Source of the DNA: Citrobacter amalonaticus | Lineage (GTDB): Bacteria; Pseudomonadota; Gammaproteobacteria; Enterobacterales; Enterobacteriaceae | Reading direction: 5' to 3' | DNA: 64,000 nt | Assembly (NCBI GenBank): GCA_028994555.1 | Contig: JARDVN010000001.1 | Coordinates: 1 to 64,000 of the forward strand | In this document: in pieces, positions 35,101 to 45,788 of the stretch | Position numbering within the stretch: position 1 is the stretch's first letter | Layout: each line of letters starts with the position of its first letter | Translations under genes and position numbers: made by a program | The notes under the pieces: model-generated | Databases searched by the model: none | What the model saw: the letters and a program-made list of their open reading frames with translations, nothing else | What the model was told of the DNA's origin: nothing

Positions 35101-35661
35101 ACGTTTCAAACACCACCTGGGCAATTTCACGCGGCAGGGGGTAACAGTGACGACGCCAGAAATCCGCGCAGGCCTGGTAGCGCAGCAGCGATTCATCTTC
35201 GATCAACTGTTGCTCAAACAACATGCCGGATTCAAAGGCGTTCAGGCTTAACATACGCTGACAAAAACCGTGAATGGTGAAAACCGCCGCCTCATCCATC
35301 TGTCTTTCGGCGAGCAACAGCCATTGCGCCGCCTGCTTTTTTATCGTCGATTTCGTCCAGCAGACGGGCATAAAGGGGGGTTGTCAGACGACTCGCGCAG
35401 GCAGGCGATACGCAGCTCATGAATATTACTACGGATACGTCCGCGCAACTCTTCGGTGGCGGCCTCGGTAAAGGTCACCACCAGAAGTTCTTCAACGGTC
35501 AGGGGACGGGGAAAGGCGCAGGAACCGCCAAGCCCGAGGAGCAGACGCAGATAGAGCGCCGCGATAGTAAAGGTTTTGCCGGTGCCCGCAGAAGCTTCAA
35601 TCAGGCGCTCGCCCGTGAGGGGCAAGCGCAGGGGATCAAGGGACTCGGCGACATCATTCAT
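32112..35661 (-). CDS. recB: Exodeoxyribonuclease V subunit RecB (four frameshifts)
   Basis: RecB is the 3'-5' helicase and the nuclease of RecBCD. Walker [12 protein letters not shown] is near residue 23, later SF1 motifs include [44 protein letters not shown] and LYVALTRS, and the C-terminal nuclease core reads [10 protein letters not shown]. Four runs each hold one extra base: 35375-35380 (G6), 35337-35342 (T6), 33175-33181 (T7) and 33122-33127 (C6). The first pair disturbs only the segment after SSDNP, the second only that after GDKK. Removing all four gives 1181 residues, against 1180 in E. coli. It overlaps ptrA by 8 bp and recD by 4. Confidence 0.95.
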
Positions 35662-38543
35662 TCTCTTCTCTCACCAGGGGCAAAGTTTGCTGCAACGCGC
35701 TGACGTTGTCCCATACTTTCCAGCCTTGCGGGTGCACATACTGTGGTTTCCCGTTTTGACCGCCGGAAATCTGCGACAGTACCGCCATGCCTTGCGGCTC
35801 AACCACCGCCTGATGGAAAAAATCAGCAAGTTGTTGCGGCGTCAGCTGTTTTATCTGAGCCACAATTTTATCACGTGAATCGAAACGCATATTACCGCGA
35901 TCGAAATCTTTGCTTAATTTCGAAGCCTCTTCGCCCAGCGTTTGCGGTGCCTGTAACATTTGCGCGACCATAGCTTGCTTAATCTGGGCAAACTCTTCCG
36001 GTTTCATCGTCCGCAGTTTCGCCTCCGCCGTGGGGAAAAACGCTTTGTAGCGATCCCAGAGATACGACGGCTGTTTATCGCTACTTTGCAGCAGGAAGCC
36101 CATTCCCCACTGACGTCCAATGCTCATTGGGAAGGCGAAAACCGCATACCCTAACTGCTCTTCCGTTCGCAGTTGATTGTAGAACCACGGCTGGACAATC
36201 TGGCCCAGCATAGCGCTGTAGGCCGCGCTGGCATACTCATCATATCCCGTGGGCACAAAAACCGCCGCCAGCGCAGAGTCGGTACTGCTGCCCGCTTTTT
36301 CAAAAATAACCGACTGCTGCTTATCCACCCGCACATCTTTGTTGCGACACCATTCGGAACCGTTCGCGCCCAGTTGCTTCTGGATATCCCGCGCCATCGT
36401 CGTGACCTGCGCTTCGCTCATGTTGCCAACGGCCAGAAATTCCGGACGTGCGCCCGATTTTAACGCCTCACGGTAGGCCATCACCTCTTGCAGGGTAATT
36501 GATGGCAGGAGCGCACGCCGCTCGTCGCGAGAGAAATAGGGCACCTGAGAGATCATCTGTACCGGCATTATCGCCTGCTCGTAGGCTTTCCCTTTCTCGG
36601 CGGAATCCATCATCTGGCTATACCAGGATTTCGCCTGCTCAAGCTGCTCTTCGGTTGCGGTGTAGCTGAAATAACCTTCAAGCAACGCCTGAAAAAGCTG
36701 TGGCAGACGCTGCGTATAGCCGTCGGCATTGAGCATTAACCCATTGTTGGCATTGGTTGAAAAACCGATGCCGCCCACTGCCGCCTGGTTACTTAACTGG
36801 TCGAGCGCAATCCCCGCCAGATAGTCATTCAGTGCAAACATGACCTGATTTTTAGCGCTGTCCATCGCCTGCGGATTACGCAGGATGACGCTCACGTCCG
36901 CTTTTGGCTCGCTGGCAAAATGTTGGCTCGGCGCGTACACCACGCGCAGTCCAGGTTCATCCACAATTAACGCCGGACGGTCATATTTCTTTTCCGGTTT
37001 AATCAGTGTGAAATCGTCAGGAATATAGGGGTTCAACTCCGGCAGCGTCAGCGCAATACCCTGCGCTTTTTTCTGCCAGTCACTAAAGGTCTGCTCGCTG
37101 ATTTTATTGACCTGATAAGGGGCATCAACAAAATAAGCGGTCTTGTTGTGTGGCTCTTTCGGGCTGATGTACCAGATACGCGCATTTTGCGGCGTCATCA
37201 TCGCCAGACGCGCGTTAATCGCTTTCGCATCATATTGATCGGCAATGTTCACCGCGTCCAGGGTATGCGCCACCGGCACGCGGATCATGGTATCCGCCAG
37301 CCATTCGACGTAGTCCATATCACGGGTGATCGACGGATAACGGAAGTCGAGATCAAGGACATGCGACAGTTCGTCAAAGTAACGTTTATCCACGCCCTTT
37401 TCGCGTAACAAATTGAGATAGCTGAAAATAGCCGCAACCACCTCTTCGCGGTTCGCCAGGCCTTTATCGGTCAGAGTAGCAGAAATGGCTAACACACCGC
37501 TGTTACCGTTGACCACCGGATCGGAGTCTGCGCGAATGCCTTCCACCAGCCCTTGTTTTTGCAGCCAGTCAGAAAGCGTACCCGGACTACGGTTTCCTAT
37601 CAGATAGGTGATCAGCTCGTCGGTTTTACTGCGAAACTGTGCGCTGTTGTTGTCGATGCGAAACTCAACGCGCAGCACTTTACGCGGCATCACAGGCACG
37701 TAATGGATAATGACGCCCTTCTGCGCATCAGTGACAACCGGCACGGTAATTTCCGGCTTTTCGATATTCTTGTTTGACACCCGACCGAAGGTATTTGCAG
37801 CAATCTTTGCCAGTTCCGGCAACGGCTTATTGCTGTAAATAACCGCTTTCATCAGGTTGGCGGAGTAATACTTGCTATGAAAATCGCGCAACGCCTGTTG
37901 TACCGGGTTACCCGGTTTGTCGCTTAAGGTTTCCAGGTTGCCGCCGGAAAAACGTGAACCGGGGTGAGCCGGGTTGATGGTTTCCGCACTCACCTGCGCC
38001 ATTCGCATCCCGTCACGAGTGCGCGCCATCGTCAGTTCAGCGTTTACCGCGTTGCGTTCACGGTCGGCATACTTTTTTATCCAGCAGCGGCTCGGCAATC
38101 GCATCGGCCAGGCGATCAACGGCACCGGTAAGCGCATCGTTTTCCACTTCCAGATAAAACGCCGTACGGTAAGGCGCGGTGCTGGCATTATGACTGCCGC
38201 CGTGCAATTTGAGGTATTCCGCAAGGCTGTCGGCCTGTGGATATTTTTTTGATCCCATCAGACACATGTGTTCAAGATAATGCGCCAGTCCCTGATGCGC
38301 ATCCGGATCTTCCAGCGACCCCACGGGCACCACCAGCGCAGAAAGCGATTTCACCGCCTGCGGGTCGGAGACCAGTAATACCACCATGCCATTATCCAGA
38401 CGAATGGCCTGATACTGGCGGGTATCTTTATCGCTTTTACGGATGGTTTCCGCAACAGGCTGCCAACCGGTGTTTGCCTGACTTAAGGGCGCCCAAAAGG
38501 CGACCAACAACAGTAACGCTTTGAACCAGGTGCTGCACGGCAT
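35654..38543 (-). CDS. ptrA: Pitrilysin (protease III) PtrA (one frameshift)
   Basis: PtrA is a periplasmic M16 zinc protease that degrades small polypeptides. The start MPCSTWFKALLLLVAFWAPLSQA is a signal peptide. The inverted zinc motif HYLEH lies in HQGLAHYLEHMCLMGSKKYP near residue 90. A T6 run at 38073-38078 contains one extra base, so the frame breaks after AEPLLDKK; removing it gives LLDKKYADRERNAVNAEL and 962 residues, the family length. It sits between recC and recB as in other enteric bacteria. Confidence 0.95.
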
Positions 38544-38656
38544 TCAAGAACCTCATCATTAACTTTCTTTCTGCGCAAAGACACATTGGATGCTTCTCTG
38601 AACAGGGCAACGCATCATAAAGGAAGCATAAAAATTGCGCAATTTTTATACAATCA

Positions 38657-41600
38657 TCACGACTGATTAAATCTGAAAAGCGGAAGCAGGTAACGTTGTG
38701 ACTGCAAAATTATGGCCTCAAAGGTTTCTGAATCCAGCTGCCGCCACAGGCGCTGATACCAGATATCCTCACCTTCGCCACGTACGACCATGTTGCCTTC
38801 GTAAGCCTGCATAAACTTCACGCGGGCTTTTTGTCGCGTATCATCATCATCTAACATGGCATCATTTACCGCGTCATAACAGGTTTTTATCCACGCACCA
38901 CCGCTTTCCGGAAGCACCAGCAGCGGTGCGGACATCCCTTCGCGATATCCGTCAATCAGTTGCGCCAGATAACCCAATGCCAGCTCTTGCTCCAGCGGTG
39001 GGAAGCGCCACTCTCCGTCTTTTCGCAAAAACAGCCGGCTTTCACCTTTTCCGCCGCAGGCACAATAGACAAGGTGTTCGAGCCAAAGTTGCACACCTTG
39101 TGAAATGCTGATTAACGAAGGCCGCCAGCGCAAAAGACCATCTTCCTGCACCAGTGGCAGCCAGCCGGTCAACTGTACGCCGTTGCAGTGCAGATCGACC
39201 TCCAGGCTTTGGCCTGGCTGACGGCAGGCCACAATCCTGTCCGCCAGTGCCTGCATTTCCTGATGCTGAGCTTCCCAGAGGATTTCACCATAAGCCCCAT
39301 ACGGAAGATCCCCCCGCTGCACGGAAGCGCCGGAACAGACGTTCGGCATCCTCTTGCTCAACCAACGTATTCAGCAACTGCTGATTAAGCTGATAACGGG
39401 TCAGCCCTTCCAGCGTAAACGGTTCGGTGTCCGGAATCTCACTCTCTTCAGCGCGGAAATTTACCTGCAAGCGCTGCTGAAAAAACGCCCGTACTGGATG
39501 CGCCCAAAAGCGCTGTAGTGTTTCCAGACTCAGCGTCTCTGGCATGTCAAAGGCTAACGGCTGCACAAAATCACTGTGAGCCTCTCCGCTGCGGCTCGCC
39601 GCCGGTAGCCACTCGCTGGCGTAGCTCTGCTGTTCACCGGGCAAGAAATTTTGCGCATCGAATGGCATACGGGTATGCAGGCGGGCGATATGCGATTTCA
39701 CCCGTTTCTCGCTCTCGTCGCTGCTCAATGCTTCGTCACCCGGCAAATAGTGGCTTTGTCCGATGTAATCGAGCAGTTCCTGCACCAGCACGGAAGGAAA
39801 TCGTTCGCTGTTATCCTGGATTGAGCGCCCGATGTAGCTGATGTACAGCGACTGTTGGGCAGAAATGAGGGCTTCAAGGAACAGATAACGGTCATCATCA
39901 CGACGGCTACGATCCCCGCGCATGGGTTTCTGGCTCATGAGATCAAAGCCGAGCGGGGCAAGCTGGCGTGGATACACGCCATCGTTCATTCCCAGCAGAC
40001 AGACGACCTTAAAAGGAATAGAACGCATCGGCATCAGCGTACAGATATTCACCGGTCCGGCTAAAAAAGCGCTGACTGATCCGCTCCTGATCCAACCGTT
40101 GTGCCAGTTCGTCGCGCAGAAGCGATAGCGGGACCGCGTCGTCATACTCAGCCTTTAACCCTTCATCGATTATCGCCTGCCACTGCTGCTCGATCAGCGT
40201 CATGGCCGCCTCGGTTTCTGTATCCGGCAGGAAGAAGTCGTTGAGCATCTCACGACACACCGGCAGCCACTCTTCCAGTGGACGTTCTTGTGCCAGGCCA
40301 CGACGCCAGAGATTAAGCTGCATCAGTAACGACGCCAGATGCCCAACCAGTTCGGCGATGAGCCCGCTGGACTCATCGTAAGGCAGAACGGACTGCCATT
40401 CGCCCTGCGCACTTTCCATGGCGTAGCCCAGCAGCATGCGCGTCAGGCCAAACTGCCACGTATGTTGCCCCGTTGCTGGAAGTTCCAGTTCGCGCACGTT
40501 ATCGTCGTCAATGCCCCAGCGAATGCCCGATTCATTGACCCACAACCGCAGGTAGCGCAGTCCTTCTTCGCTGATATTGAAGCGCGCCGCCAGCACCGGA
40601 ACATCCAGCAGCGCCAGTACATCTTCAGAGACAAATCGACTGTCAGGCAGTGACAGCAGGCTGATGAACGCCTGCAATACCGGATGTGACTGACGCGCCC
40701 GACGATCGGATATCGCATAAGGGAGATAACGCTCCGCAGGGGCGCTGCCAAAGACGGCCTGAATAAACGGGCTATAGCTGTCGATATCCGCCACCATCAC
40801 GATGATGTCACGTGGGGTGAGCGTTGGGTCCGCCTCCAGCATCGCCAGCAGACGATCGTGCAGGACTTCCACTTCGCGCTGCGGGCTATGACAGACGTGA
40901 AAGGTAATGCTGGTGTCGTTTGGATCAAGGCGTCGCTTATTGTCGCTGCGGGAATACTCTTCCAGATCCACACCCGCCACCGCGCGGTTTTCCAGCTCAA
41001 GGATATCGGCCTGGATGTTATGCAGCAGGTTATCCGGCGTCACGTCGACAAACGCATCCAGCTCCTGGCTGTTTTCCAGCTCTGAGAGCAGATAAATGTA
41101 GTCGCGTCCCAGTTTCCCCCACGAGGCCAGCATCGGGTTACCCACATCCTGTTCGCCATCGCCGTTAAACAAACTTTCGGCGTTCGAACTATCACGAAAC
41201 AGCGGTAAATGGCGATCTTCAAAACTATGCCGCCGCTGACGCGCCAGCAGTTTTGCAAGATATGCCGGGTCTTTGATATCGCCCCAGTAGTAGCGGCAGG
41301 GATTGGTAAAGAGGAGATGAATATCGATATGTTTGCCAAGCGCCTGCAATGCCTGCAGATACACGGGCGGCAACGCAGAGATCCCACAGATAAACACACG
41401 AGAAGGAAGTCCTGGCGGACAAGTGCTGGCATTCTCCAGGGTCTGGATAAACCGTTGATAGAGATTGGCACGATGCCAGCGCGGCTGCCCCAACGCTTCG
41501 GTGTACTCTACCAATGCTTTCCATAGCGGCGCTTGCCAGCTTTGCGCGTCTCCCAGACCTTCGATCGTTTGCCCCGCCTCCCACTGGGTCAACCATTCCG

Positions 41601-42027
41601 GTCGGTACACCAGATACTGATCGAAAAGATCCGCTGCGCGGGACGACAACTGGAACAACTTCCGTTTATCAGTATCGTCCGTCAAATAGTGGCGTAATAA
41701 CGTAAAGTCGTCATGATCCAGCAATTGCGGGAGCAGCGTCATCAACTTCCAGCTCATACTCTGTTTGTTGAAGGCGCTCTCCTTAGGGATCTCCGGCAGT
41801 ACGCGTACGAACATATCCCAGATAAAACTTGCCGGAAGGGGAAACGCTATGTTGGCTGCGATACCAAACTTCTGCGAAAGGGTCATCTGTAACCACTGCG
41901 CCATCCCGGTACTCTGTACCAGAATCATTTCCGGCTCAAAGGGATCGTCCAGCCGTTCGCGCTCGACGATAAACTCCATCAATGCTTCCAGCACATCCAG
42001 ACGGTTTGAGTGGTAGACCCTTAACAT
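38657..42027 (-). CDS. recC: Exodeoxyribonuclease V subunit RecC (two frameshifts)
   Basis: RecC holds the complex together and recognises Chi through its inactive nuclease-like domain. The protein starts MLRVYHSNRLDVLEALMEFI behind AGGAG; an upstream in-frame ATG is five codons earlier. One extra base in the A6 run at 40063-40068 breaks the frame after ISQRFFS, and one in the C6 run at 39310-39315 after RRFRAAG. Removing both restores 1122 residues, the E. coli length, with joins at FFSGPVNICTLMPM and RRFRAAGDLPYGAYG (join placement within a residue or two). ppdC lies 15 bp upstream. Confidence 0.95.
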
Positions 42028-42042
42028 AGAGACTCCTGACAA

Positions 42043-42363
42043 CTAGCGGTTCGGGCAGTGCAGACGTGTCATTTTCCCCTGTCTGCCCTGAGGTGAAGAT
42101 AGCGTAACGCTGATGCTGACACATCCCGCCTGCGTTGTCTGCATTCGGTTAACCTGCCAGTTAACAGGTGGCGAAAATGAACGCAGCTGTGTCTGCAACC
42201 AGCCCTGCCGCCAGAGTTGCAGGTACTGGCTCCTGATGACAAAACCGTTCATCAGCGCACGCTGATACCCGGAAAGTGCCGTCACCACCATCACCATGAG
42301 GAGCATCGCCAGTATCACTTCCGGCAAGCTAAATCCGTGCTGACGGCTCAGGGAAGCTGGCAT
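42043..42363 (-). CDS. ppdC: Prepilin-type protein PpdC
   Basis: A 106-residue type IV prepilin-like protein: [22 protein letters not shown] has the prepilin peptidase site (G|FSLPE) and the hydrophobic N-terminal helix. It probably works as a minor pseudopilin with ppdA, ppdB and ygdB, although the role of this cluster is not settled. The start overlaps the ygdB end by 16 bp; an in-frame ATG 29 codons upstream would run through ygdB and is rejected because it would bury the prepilin signal. Confidence 0.9.
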   Translation of the reverse strand: MPASLSRQHGFSLPEVILAMLLMVMVVTALSGYQRALMNGFVIRSQYLQLWRQGWLQTQLRSFSPPVNWQVNRMQTTQAGCVSISVTLSSPQGRQGKMTRLHCPNR

Positions 42364-42755
42364 AGTGTGGCCTCCCGCAGCGGACAGAAATCGCTCCAGC
42401 CATGAGAAGAAAAAACGATACTGTCCTCCTTTTGTTCGCCTTCTCGCCATAGAGATGTTCCCTGATAGCTGGCAATAAGCAAAACGCGACTGTCAGCGAG
42501 TCTGCGCAAACAAACAGGAACGTTGCCTTCCCCATAGTACCGGCACGGCTTATTTGCGCTTATCGCCCATTGCTGCACTCTGCCCCACTCCATGGCTGAC
42601 TGCACGATAGCCTGGCGCTTCAACGCCTGGCTTTCTATTGCCGCCCTTGACGCAAAACTACTTTGCTGCTGATTAACGCCCTGTAACAACAGACTACCGA
42701 GAACCAACAGCAGCAGAACCAGCGCCAGAGAAGAGACGCCCCGCTCGCGGCTCAT
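42348..42755 (-). CDS. ygdB: DUF2509 prepilin-cluster protein YgdB
   Basis: A 135-residue protein with one N-terminal membrane helix ([20 protein letters not shown]) after a short basic leader, which resembles the PilX-like component of minor pilin sets. Cysteine pairs in [17 protein letters not shown] and [14 protein letters not shown] suggest a periplasmic disulfide-bonded domain. The ATG overlaps the ppdB stop by 4 bp, so translation is probably coupled. Confidence 0.9.
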   Translation of the reverse strand: MSRERGVSSLALVLLLLVLGSLLLQGVNQQQSSFASRAAIESQALKRQAIVQSAMEWGRVQQWAISANKPCRYYGEGNVPVCLRRLADSRVLLIASYQGTSLWREGEQKEDSIVFSSHGWSDFCPLREATLCQLP

Positions 42756-43312
42756 AAATTAAAACCGCTAACGCTGTAGCGAGCGTCGGCCACGGTTTGC
42801 GGATCCCCCCCCCGACTGACGCCCCGCAGGTGTAAGGTCAGTTCGGGCGCAAAGCCCGCAATATCCTGGCGCACGACCTCGAATGCCGTAATCTGCACGA
42901 CGTCAGGATCAGTAATTTTATCCCATCCTTTTCCGTTACACGTTTTCGCACCGCGCTGCGTCTCCAGTACGCTATCATTCAGGCGAAACCCGGTTTGTTC
43001 AGCCTCTTTCCCCGGCTCATTTTCCCAGACGCCATTCGCGTTGGCGTCCCACTGTACGATGATGCATCGGCCCGTATCGGAAATGTATATCCCTTCGCCA
43101 CTGCAACTACCGTGACAATATCCCGCGCGTTGAAGGTGCTTCGCGACGGTATACATCCGCTGCCACATATCATCCTCCAGAGCGAGTTTGCGGGTCTGCT
43201 GAAAAATATCGCGCTGTAATGCTGGTAAAAACCGGGCGGCTCCAAGTAACAGTACGCTACTGATTGCCATCGCTATCAGCACCTCAAGCAAAGAAAAACC
43301 GCTTTCACTCAC
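42752..43312 (-). CDS. ppdB: Prepilin-type protein PpdB
   Basis: A 186-residue prepilin-like protein with the cleavage site and helix [22 protein letters not shown]. The start is a GTG at 43310-43312 that overlaps the ppdA stop (GTGA); a longer ATG frame starting inside ppdA is rejected because it would add some 80 residues before the prepilin signal. A G9 run (minus strand) near 42805-42813 stays in frame with the family ([17 protein letters not shown]), though its exact length is uncertain given the errors elsewhere. Confidence 0.88.
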   Translation of the reverse strand: MSESGFSLLEVLIAMAISSVLLLGAARFLPALQRDIFQQTRKLALEDDMWQRMYTVAKHLQRAGYCHGSCSGEGIYISDTGRCIIVQWDANANGVWENEPGKEAEQTGFRLNDSVLETQRGAKTCNGKGWDKITDPDVVQITAFEVVRQDIAGFAPELTLHLRGVSRGGDPQTVADARYSVSGFNL

Positions 43313-43779
43313 CGACAGCCCTGAGTATCGTCGCGCTCGCACAGGCGGATACGTCCCCAGGGCGAAACCACCACCCGCCATTCGCCTGCAGCGTTTTTCA
43401 GACGAATATTCCCCGGCCATGCAGTATTGCGTTGACCATAAAATGCCAGCGAGGCGGTGATCCCGACGAGGTCGACATCGCGCCAGAGCGGCACAAAAAC
43501 GAGCGCTGAGCGCGGCGCACAGGTATTTCGTGAGGCTGTCGAACTGACAAGACACCATGACGCGTCCTCCCTGATGGCGGTAATGACGTGATCGCGGTTA
43601 TGCCAGTTGGCATCCTCCCGTAGCAGCAACAAGAAATCGCGCAACTGACAGGCGGTCTGCCAGAGATGTTGCTGTTGCTGCCACTGCTGCCAGCCGTAGA
43701 GTCCTGTTGCACTCAGGCTGATAATAATAAGCATCGCGACCAGCGTTTCGATGAGCGTATAGCCCTGCTGTGTATTCAT
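43309..43779 (-). CDS. ppdA: Prepilin-type protein PpdA
   Basis: First gene of the prepilin cluster, 156 residues, GspH/FimT-like. The N-terminus [19 protein letters not shown] has a prepilin peptidase site (G|YTLIE) followed by the membrane helix. Residues in the remainder include a cysteine-containing segment typical of GspH-like minor pilins. Order is ppdA-ppdB-ygdB-ppdC-recC with overlaps, suggesting one transcript. Confidence 0.92.
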   Translation of the reverse strand: MNTQQGYTLIETLVAMLIIISLSATGLYGWQQWQQQQHLWQTACQLRDFLLLLREDANWHNRDHVITAIREDASWCLVSSTASRNTCAPRSALVFVPLWRDVDLVGITASLAFYGQRNTAWPGNIRLKNAAGEWRVVVSPWGRIRLCERDDTQGCR

Positions 43780-43914
43780 GGCGGCAGTATGACGCGTCGG
43801 GAAGTTAAAACGAGGCGATAATTCAGGTTTTTCGGCGCGTTACGAAAGAAATTTACTCTGTTGCAGCAGGTTGCATCATTTCAGTAACCCGCACCGAAAA
43901 AGCAAAATTTGGAT

Positions 43915-43943
43915 AAAAAAAACCGACGCGCAAAGGCGTCGGC
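43915..43943 (-). terminator. Terminator of the lgt-thyA operon
   Basis: On the minus strand GCCGACGC and GCGTCGG form a hairpin followed by eight T, about 20 bp after the thyA stop. Confidence 0.9.
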
Positions 43944-43963
43944 TATGACAGGATAATCCCAGT

Positions 43964-44758
43964 TTAGATTGCAACCGGCGCTTTAATCCCCGGATGCGGG
44001 TCGTAACCTTCGATTTCAAAATCTTCGAAGCGGTAATCAAAGAGGGAATCGGGTTTACGTTTGATCACCAGTTTCGGTAACGCGCGTGGTTCACGGGTCA
44101 GTTGCAGGTGCGTCTGCTCCATGTGGTTGCTGTACAGATGCGTGTCACCACCGGTCCAGACGAAATCGCCTACTTCCAGATCGCACTGCTGCGCCATCAT
44201 ATGCACCAGCAGCGCATAACTGGCGATGTTAAACGGCAGACCGAGGAAAACGTCACAGGAGCGCTGATACAGCTGGCAAGAAAGCTTGCCGTCCGCGACA
44301 TAGAACTGGAAGAATGCGTGGCACGGAGCGAGCGCCATTTTGTCCAGTTCACCGACGTTCCACGCCGAAACGATAATGCGTCGTGAATCCGGATCATTTT
44401 TCAACTGGTTCAGCACTGTCGTGATCTGGTCAATGTGGCGGCCGTCCGGCGTCGGCCAGGCACGCCACTGTTTGCCGTACACCGGGCCCAGGTTGCCGTT
44501 TTCATCCGCCCATTCGTCCCAGATGGTGACGTTATTTTCGTGCAGATACGCCACGTTAGTGTCGCCTTGCAGAAACCACAGCAGTTCGTGGATGATCGAG
44601 CGCAAGTGGCAACGTTTTGTCGTCACCAGCGGGAATCCTTCCTGCAGGTTAAAACGCATCTGATGACCAAAAATGGAAAGCGTTCCGGTTCCGGTACGGT
44701 CGTTTTTCTGTGTGCCTTCATCCAGCACTTTTTGCATCAGTTCTAAATACTGTTTCAT
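43964..44758 (-). CDS. thyA: Thymidylate synthase ThyA
   Basis: ThyA makes dTMP from dUMP with methylene-tetrahydrofolate. The 264-residue protein has the catalytic cysteine in [14 protein letters not shown], the dUMP-binding [18 protein letters not shown] and the C-terminal IKAPVAI that closes over the substrate. Intact, 6 bp after lgt, forming the usual lgt-thyA operon. Confidence 0.98.
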   Translation of the reverse strand: MKQYLELMQKVLDEGTQKNDRTGTGTLSIFGHQMRFNLQEGFPLVTTKRCHLRSIIHELLWFLQGDTNVAYLHENNVTIWDEWADENGNLGPVYGKQWRAWPTPDGRHIDQITTVLNQLKNDPDSRRIIVSAWNVGELDKMALAPCHAFFQFYVADGKLSCQLYQRSCDVFLGLPFNIASYALLVHMMAQQCDLEVGDFVWTGGDTHLYSNHMEQTHLQLTREPRALPKLVIKRKPDSLFDYRFEDFEIEGYDPHPGIKAPVAI

Positions 44759-44764
44759 GGTTCC

Positions 44765-45640
44765 TCAGGAAACGTGTTGCTGTGGGCGACGACGATAAGC
44801 CCAAACCATCATGATTACACCAGCGACAATCATCGGAATCGAGAGGATCTGTCCCATGCTGATGTACTGTACCCATTCACCGGTGAACTGCTGATCCGGC
44901 TGACGGAAGAATTCAACAATGATACGAAACGCGCCGTAGCCAATTAAAAACAGACCGGAGACGGACCCCATTGGACGCGGTTTACGAATAAACAGGTTAA
45001 GAATGATAAACAGCACGACGCCTTCCAGCGCCATCTCATAGAGCTGAGACGCATGGCGCGGCAAAGAGCCGTAGGTATCGAAAATGGATTGCCACTGCGG
45101 GTGGGTTTGCAGCAGCAGAATATCTTCCGTACGCGAACCCGGGAACAACATGGCGTAAGAGAAATTCGGATCGACACGGCCCCACAGTTCGCCGTTAATG
45201 AAGTTACCCAGACGCCCGGCGCCCAGACCAAAGGGGATCAGCGGCGCAATAAAATCCGAGACCTGGAAGAAGTTGCGCTTCGTGCGTTTGGCGAAAATAA
45301 TCATCACCAGAATCACACCAATCAGGCCACCGTGGAAGGACATACCTCCGTCCCAGACGCGGAACAAGTAAAGCGGATTATCCAGAAAAAGCGGGAAGTT
45401 GTAGAACAGCACGTAGCCAATACGCCCACCGAGGAAAACCCCGAGGAAACCTGCATAGAGTAAATTTTCGACTTCATTTTTGGTCCAGCCACTGCCTGGG
45501 CGATTGGCACGGCGGGTCGCCAGCCACATCGCGAAAATGAAGCCCACCAGGTACATTAAACCGTACCAGTGAAGTGCGACGGGTCCAATTGAGAAAATGA
45601 CCGGATCAAATTCCGGAAAATGCAGATAGCTACTGGTCAT
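44765..45640 (-). CDS. lgt: Phosphatidylglycerol-prolipoprotein diacylglyceryl transferase Lgt
   Basis: Lgt adds diacylglycerol to the lipobox cysteine of prolipoproteins at the inner membrane, the first step of lipoprotein maturation. The 291-residue protein has about seven helices, the HGGL motif ([11 protein letters not shown]) and the Lgt signature [14 protein letters not shown]. Clients in this window include MltA, YgdI and YgdR. Operon with thyA. Confidence 0.97.
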   Translation of the reverse strand: MTSSYLHFPEFDPVIFSIGPVALHWYGLMYLVGFIFAMWLATRRANRPGSGWTKNEVENLLYAGFLGVFLGGRIGYVLFYNFPLFLDNPLYLFRVWDGGMSFHGGLIGVILVMIIFAKRTKRNFFQVSDFIAPLIPFGLGAGRLGNFINGELWGRVDPNFSYAMLFPGSRTEDILLLQTHPQWQSIFDTYGSLPRHASQLYEMALEGVVLFIILNLFIRKPRPMGSVSGLFLIGYGAFRIIVEFFRQPDQQFTGEWVQYISMGQILSIPMIVAGVIMMVWAYRRRPQQHVS

Positions 45641-45788
45641 CTGTCACCACAAGTTCTTGTTATTCCGCTGAAAAGACTCAGCGAGCGAGATGCGCACCCA
45701 CAGCTTACAGGCGCTCCAAAGGAGCGAATGATAGCATATGAGGTTCTGTGAGGCTGTCGGGAAGATGTAAAAGATCTGTATAACGCTT

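Noticed and set aside
33086..35371. Programmed +1 or -1 frameshifting in recB, recC or galR
   Set aside because: Runs differ in base, sequence context and gene, lack slippery heptamers with downstream stimulators as a group, and the same pattern affects tRNA genes. Run-length error explains all of them.
42752..43558. A longer 268-residue start for ppdB beginning inside ppdA
   Set aside because: It would place some 80 unrelated residues before the prepilin peptidase site. The GTG overlapping the ppdA stop gives the normal length and N-terminus.
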